Shown: one piece after another, positions 60,466-64,000 of the stretch
Numbering within the stretch: the stretch's first letter is position 1
How the letters are laid out: each line of letters starts with the position of its first letter
Assembly: GCF_004295585.1 (NCBI RefSeq)
Contig: NZ_AP019400.1
Span: 5,363,501 to 5,427,500, forward strand
Reading direction: 5' to 3'
DNA from: Cohnella abietis
GTDB taxonomy: Bacteria > Bacillota > Bacilli > Paenibacillales > Paenibacillaceae
Length of the DNA: 64,000 nucleotides
Position numbers and translations under genes: made by a program
The notes under the pieces: model-generated
What the model was told of the DNA's origin: nothing
Database searches by the model: none
What the model saw: only the letters and a program-made list of their open reading frames with translations

Positions 60466-60735
60466 TCAACCATATACGACTTTGAAAGCCTCTTTTATTT
60501 TTGGTGAAATTTCATCCCAGTCAGCTTCTGCTGTCTTGGTCACTGTGACAAAATTATTGATTCCAAAAATATTATCCACACCTTCTATGCTTAGTAAAGC
60601 TTGAGCTAGAGGATGGTCTGTTTCTGCACCACTTTTCAGAGAAGTACTCTTGGGACCTTCAAATACCCGTTCACTCGTATTAATCTTAATAGCATTCGGA
60701 TTCGGTGTTTCTTGAATATTGATTTCTACAGCCAT
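60466..60735 (-). CDS. Nfu/NifU N-terminal-domain protein
   Basis: The 89-aa protein is a single Nfu_N domain (IQETPNPNAIKINTSERVFEG at the start, HPLAQALLSIEGVDNIFGIN, NFVTVTKT). This domain accompanies iron-sulfur scaffold proteins, but the Cys-x-x-Cys-containing NifU C-terminal domain is absent and there is no Cys at all, so it cannot hold a cluster alone. ATG at 60735 follows AGGAGTG. The HEAT-repeat gene ends 42 bp upstream in the same direction. Confidence 0.88.
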   Translation of the reverse strand: MAVEINIQETPNPNAIKINTSERVFEGPKSTSLKSGAETDHPLAQALLSIEGVDNIFGINNFVTVTKTAEADWDEISPKIKEAFKVVYG

Positions 60736-60777
60736 ATGATCACTCCTACTTAATCTATCGGATGCCTTGAATTTATT

Positions 60778-61218
60778 CTAATGTCTTAACGAGGCCCACT
60801 TACTCTCGAGATAAGTATCAAACTCATCGCCCTTGTCGCCTTCGTAAGTATCATATACGTCCATTCTCATCTTTTTCAGCTTCTCTTTGAACTCTTCATA
60901 AGTATGACCTTCTGGCAGGCTCTTCTTAATTCTGACTAAAATTTTAGTCGTTCCCTTAATCAAGTCCCCAGTATTCCTTGGTGGTAGTTGAACATCCTCG
61001 CCCAACGCCTTGAGCCCGCGGTACGCAGCCTCTTGAATTCTATACACAGTATCGCTATTCATTCTGTGAGTTAGCGTAGCAATGCTTTGTTTGTTATTCC
61101 ACTGACCTAACTGTTCAACAGCAGCTAGACGCTCTCTCCAGTTAGACATTCGGTTAGCAGCTGTTTTTATTTCCTCATAATTTACAGTTAATTCACCTTT
61201 GACTTCTTCATTATCCAA
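60778..61218 (-). CDS. HEAT-repeat-like protein
   Basis: The helical protein of 146 aa has two HEAT-type repeats in residues 15-75 (NWRERLAAVEQLGQWNNKQS, IATLTHRMNSDTVYRIQEAA) and a charged C-terminus (PEGHTYEEFKEKLKKMRMD). There is no ATG start; TTG at 61218 with AAGGAG ten bases upstream is the best choice, since a TTG at 61227 overlaps that site. In Bacillus YpgR/CvfC a Nfu_N domain and HEAT repeats are one protein; here they are adjacent genes. Confidence 0.8.
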   Translation of the reverse strand: MDNEEVKGELTVNYEEIKTAANRMSNWRERLAAVEQLGQWNNKQSIATLTHRMNSDTVYRIQEAAYRGLKALGEDVQLPPRNTGDLIKGTTKILVRIKKSLPEGHTYEEFKEKLKKMRMDVYDTYEGDKGDEFDTYLESKWASLRH

Positions 61219-61313
61219 GCTTCCCAATCTCCTTCTATTCCAACTCTTCTTATTGTCTCCTCACCATCATACCCCATTTGTGCAGACAAAAGCTCAAGTA
61301 TATGTTCAAGTAG

Positions 61314-62042
61314 CTAGTATTTAATAAGCCCATACTTGGTTTTTATACGATCCAGCTTTTCTAGCATAGGCTTCGAAATGAAAAACAGGAACACAACAGT
61401 CGCTATCGCATGCACCATATCAAACCAAAAGCCTGAAATATAAATGGCTTGTAATGCCTTCCATGAAAAATGTGACGTGAACATCATAAGGGAGCTTACA
61501 TTAATAATTCCCCCGTAAATAACAAGCGTCGATATTCCACCAAATACACATAGAGACAGCTTAGTCCTCTTGAGCAGCCCCTTCTGAGATAAAATACCTG
61601 CTAGAAAACCAATTATGCCAAAGCAGAACATTTGCCATGGTGTCCACGGTCCTTGTCCAAAGAAAAAATTGGACACAAATCCCGCTGTCGCTCCTACAAG
61701 AAAGCCTGCCTCTGCTCCAAAGCTAACACCTGCAATAATGACGATCGCAACAACCGGCTTAAATTGCGGCAGCATAAAAAAAGCAGCCCGCCCAGCTACC
61801 GCAATAGCGGATAACACAGCTATAACAATTAATTCCCGGGCCTGCGGCTTTCGTTTTTCGAAAACCAATGCAAATGGTATCATTGTATACAGGATGATCA
61901 ATAAGCTTATAAAGTAATACTTCCGGTCATTTAACACATAAACCCCGAGCAAGATCGTAGCCGGTATGACAAAGAGAATAAGTACAGCCGATAATAAGGT
62001 TCGGCGACTCAATCGATCATCTGCTAGCTGCTGTTCCGACAT
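61314..62042 (-). CDS. ECF transporter substrate-binding (S) component
   Basis: The 242-aa membrane protein has about six hydrophobic segments, including the S-component block KPVVAIVIIAGVSFGAEAGF and FFFGQGPWTPWQM. S components bind a vitamin or metal and dock onto the EcfT-ATPase module. Substrate cannot be read from the sequence. ATG at 62042 overlaps the ATPase gene by 19 bp, so it is the last gene of an EcfT-ATPase-S operon. Confidence 0.85.
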   Translation of the reverse strand: MSEQQLADDRLSRRTLLSAVLILFVIPATILLGVYVLNDRKYYFISLLIILYTMIPFALVFEKRKPQARELIVIAVLSAIAVAGRAAFFMLPQFKPVVAIVIIAGVSFGAEAGFLVGATAGFVSNFFFGQGPWTPWQMFCFGIIGFLAGILSQKGLLKRTKLSLCVFGGISTLVIYGGIINVSSLMMFTSHFSWKALQAIYISGFWFDMVHAIATVVFLFFISKPMLEKLDRIKTKYGLIKY

Positions 62043-63718
62043 CGTTCAATCACATCCTCAACCGTTACTCCATCGCTCCATATGTGGCGTACCATGCGAT
62101 TGGCCGCAGTCGTATAAAAGCTGTTTCCGGAGAAAAACTTTTTCGTTGTATTCGAGGTAATAATGCTTCCATCGAAGAACATCGCACAAACCTCTCCATA
62201 CATCGCACAAAATTCAATATCATGTGAAACCATAACAATTGTAACACCATCTGCATTCAGCTTCTTCAGAAAATCAGCCAGCTTTTTCTTAAAAAAACCA
62301 TCAAGACCTTTGGTTGGCTCATCGAGTAGTAATATCCTCGGCTCTAGTAACAATACCTTAGCAAGTGCAGCCCGTTGCTGCTCTCCCCCGCTCAAGTCAT
62401 AAGGATGCATGGAAAGTAAATGCTCAAGCTCTGCAAACTTAACGATGGCTTCGATCTTTTCCGCTTTTTCTTCCTTCGTTAGGCTTGTATGAGATAGCAT
62501 TTCATATAAATCCAGTTCTACTGTTTTTTTCACAAATAAGGTTTGCGGGTTTTGCGGGAGTATTCCTAGGTTATTAGTGAACAGCTCTTTCGAGCTCATC
62601 TTAGCCGGATTTTTCCCACCTATTAGAACCTTCCCTCTGTAGGGCTGAAGGATACCGCTAATAAGCGATAAGGTCGATGTCTTACCTGTCCCATTGCCCC
62701 CAACGATACAATAAAATTGTCCCTCTCTCACTTCAAAAGACAAATCTTTAATGATATCGGGCCCGTTCTTTTCGTACTTAAACCATACTTCTTTAAACTT
62801 AAGCGCAATTGGGCTCGTTGAATCTCGACTTGAAGAATCAGAGCTTATCTTAACCTCTGGAGAAGCTGTAGCTGCTGCAGCCTTTCTTTGACTAAGAAAG
62901 GCATTAAGCCATTGTCGTCCTTCTTTCACCGTTAGAGGAGAGGGCAGATCAGTGTCTACTCCTGCATGTATCTGCATCGGCGAAGGCATCGAATAAAACA
63001 TCGGATGGTTTAACCTGCCTAAGGATTGTCCAACCTTGTCCGGGGAATCATCAGCAATAATAGCTCCTTCATCCATGACAACCAATCGATCAGAAATCGG
63101 GAGTACATCCTCCAAACGATGCTCCGTCATAATAATGGTTGTGCCCAGCTCTTGATTTATCTTTTTTATTGTCTCTAGGAAGTCGGTAGCAGCTATGGGA
63201 TCAAGCTGGGAGGTGGGCTCATCAAGTATTAATACCGAGGGATGCATAGCCATAATAGAAGCCAAATTCAGAAGCTGCTTCTGACCTCCAGACAGCTCAG
63301 TCACCTTTTTGTGGAACCAGGCTTGGATACCAAAGAAGCTAGCCATTTCTGCCACTCGAAGGCGAATGCTAGATTGGTCATAGCCTAAGCTCTCCAGTCC
63401 GAATGCCAGCTCATGCCACACCTTGTCTGTCACGATTTGATTATCAGGACTTTGAAGCACGTATCCAATTTCCGATGCCTGCGTACGTTGATCTATATCA
63501 GCTATAGGCTGACCACAGAAAAAAATATTTCCGGCGCTTTTGCCATGAGGAGTTAGAATTGTCTTGAGCTGTCTAAGCAATGTGCTTTTTCCACAGCCTG
63601 ACTTCCCGCATATCGTTACAAACTCTCCACTCTTTATCGTAAGGTTAATATGAGATAAGGTTTCTCTTTCCTTCTCAGGGAAGGTAAAGACTAAATCCTC
63701 GATTCGATATATTTCCAC
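62024..63718 (-). CDS. ECF transporter fused double ATPase
   Basis: The 564-aa protein carries two ABC ATPase domains, corresponding to EcfA and EcfA' on one chain. Domain one (1-240) has GKSGCGKSTLL, LSGGQKQLLNL and VLILDEPTSQLD. Domain two (about 300-550) has GGNGTGKTSTL, LSGGEQQRAAL and ILLLDEPTKGLD. The linker is Ala/Ser-rich. The start is GTG at 63718 with GGAGG seven bases upstream, overlapping the EcfT gene by 28 bp. It powers the S component at 61314. Confidence 0.93.
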   Translation of the reverse strand: MEIYRIEDLVFTFPEKERETLSHINLTIKSGEFVTICGKSGCGKSTLLRQLKTILTPHGKSAGNIFFCGQPIADIDQRTQASEIGYVLQSPDNQIVTDKVWHELAFGLESLGYDQSSIRLRVAEMASFFGIQAWFHKKVTELSGGQKQLLNLASIMAMHPSVLILDEPTSQLDPIAATDFLETIKKINQELGTTIIMTEHRLEDVLPISDRLVVMDEGAIIADDSPDKVGQSLGRLNHPMFYSMPSPMQIHAGVDTDLPSPLTVKEGRQWLNAFLSQRKAAAATASPEVKISSDSSSRDSTSPIALKFKEVWFKYEKNGPDIIKDLSFEVREGQFYCIVGGNGTGKTSTLSLISGILQPYRGKVLIGGKNPAKMSSKELFTNNLGILPQNPQTLFVKKTVELDLYEMLSHTSLTKEEKAEKIEAIVKFAELEHLLSMHPYDLSGGEQQRAALAKVLLLEPRILLLDEPTKGLDGFFKKKLADFLKKLNADGVTIVMVSHDIEFCAMYGEVCAMFFDGSIITSNTTKKFFSGNSFYTTAANRMVRHIWSDGVTVEDVIERCRNSS

Positions 63719-64000
63719 TTTATGGCCTCCACCCTATTGATGATCACTGGTATCATGCATAGAACAAAATAGGCAATATACACAGCCACGCTGAATGGTG
63801 TAATTTCTATCATTTTAATCGACGGGAAAAATCTTATCGTATTCTCCCCCCATGCTGCCCCTAATAGAACTATTACCATCAGCCCGATCATAATGGTGAG
63901 TACGATCTTATCCCGACTATCCAGCCGAAATATGGAGAAGCTCGTGCGTTTAGGCAGCCCGTATCCCCTTGATTTCATGGAATCAGCGGTTTCGATCGCA
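63691..64000 (-). CDS. ECF transporter transmembrane (T) component, C-terminal part
   Basis: The gene enters from the right edge; its 5' part is outside the window. The visible frame reads AIETADSMKSRGYGLPKRT, the coupling-helix motif of EcfT (Ala-Arg-Gly type), then two hydrophobic segments ending in the membrane. The ATG at 63978 is internal, not the start. It overlaps the double-ATPase gene by 28 bp. Confidence 0.88.
   Translation of the reverse strand, partial: AIETADSMKSRGYGLPKRTSFSIFRLDSRDKIVLTIMIGLMVIVLLGAAWGENTIRFFPSIKMIEITPFSVAVYIAYFVLCMIPVIINRVEAIKWKYIESRI

Noticed and set aside
1-64000. tRNA, rRNA, insertion sequences, prophage or integrative elements
   Set aside because: No cloverleaf-like sequence, transposase, integrase, terminal inverted repeats or phage structural genes were seen on either strand.

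Overview
The window reads as chromosomal DNA of a spore-forming-type Firmicute, most likely Paenibacillaceae (Paenibacillus/Cohnella-like). The basis is Gram-positive Shine-Dalgarno sites (GGAGG) before nearly every gene, frequent GTG/TTG starts, copper-amine-oxidase 'stalk' domains, several YesM/YesN-type two-component systems wired to CUT1 sugar ABC transporters, and Bacillus-type control sites (cre, CIRCE, PerR and Rex boxes). No rRNA, tRNA, IS element, phage or CRISPR was seen.

Layout. 1-10.9 kb (minus strand): a glycan-use cluster with ROK regulator, histidine kinase, AraC response regulator, solute-binding protein, two permeases, a signal-less GH5 glycosidase and a secreted phosphodiester glycosidase. 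10.9-13.6 kb: a GntR-regulated ABC exporter. 13.7-14.45 kb: a 51-bp array and a 14-bp tandem array. 14.5-23.7 kb: glucokinase, an EAL protein, an EamA exporter with divergent LysR, an M14 carboxypeptidase, a Rex-site NADH oxidase and RNase Z. 24.1-27.7 kb: lipoprotein, sensor kinase and HD-GYP regulator operon. 27.7-29.4 kb: a three-gene MerR / unknown / ClpP operon with a 28-bp operator-like palindrome. 29.4-34 kb: stalk protein, small membrane protein, PerR-box catalase and LspA, with repeat arrays between the last two. 34.1-40.7 kb: a second sensor-regulator-transporter cluster. 41-42.4 kb: YpsA and a 13-unit 51-bp array. 42.5-53.1 kb: a third sugar cluster, with a DUF5107/TPR protein and CUT1 transporter on one strand and a divergent kinase-regulator-binding protein operon on the other. 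53.2-56.5 kb: LplA, a 26-unit array of exactly 52-bp period, and TatD. 56.6-61.2 kb: small and secreted proteins, HtpG under CIRCE, and separate Nfu_N and HEAT genes. 61.3-64 kb: an ECF vitamin-type transporter running off the right edge.

How the genes work together: the three carbohydrate clusters each pair a membrane kinase and AraC-type regulator with a binding-protein-dependent importer, and the first also carries a catabolite-repression site over its promoter. Redox and stress genes (nox, katA, htpG) each sit next to the operator expected for Rex, PerR or HrcA. The least explained structure is the set of intergenic minisatellites: four arrays of 51 or 52 bp (about five helical turns), a 14-bp array and a decayed 70-bp array. 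Three of the 51-bp families and the 14-bp array share the hexamer GCTACT. The least understood gene set is the MerR/172-aa/ClpP operon.
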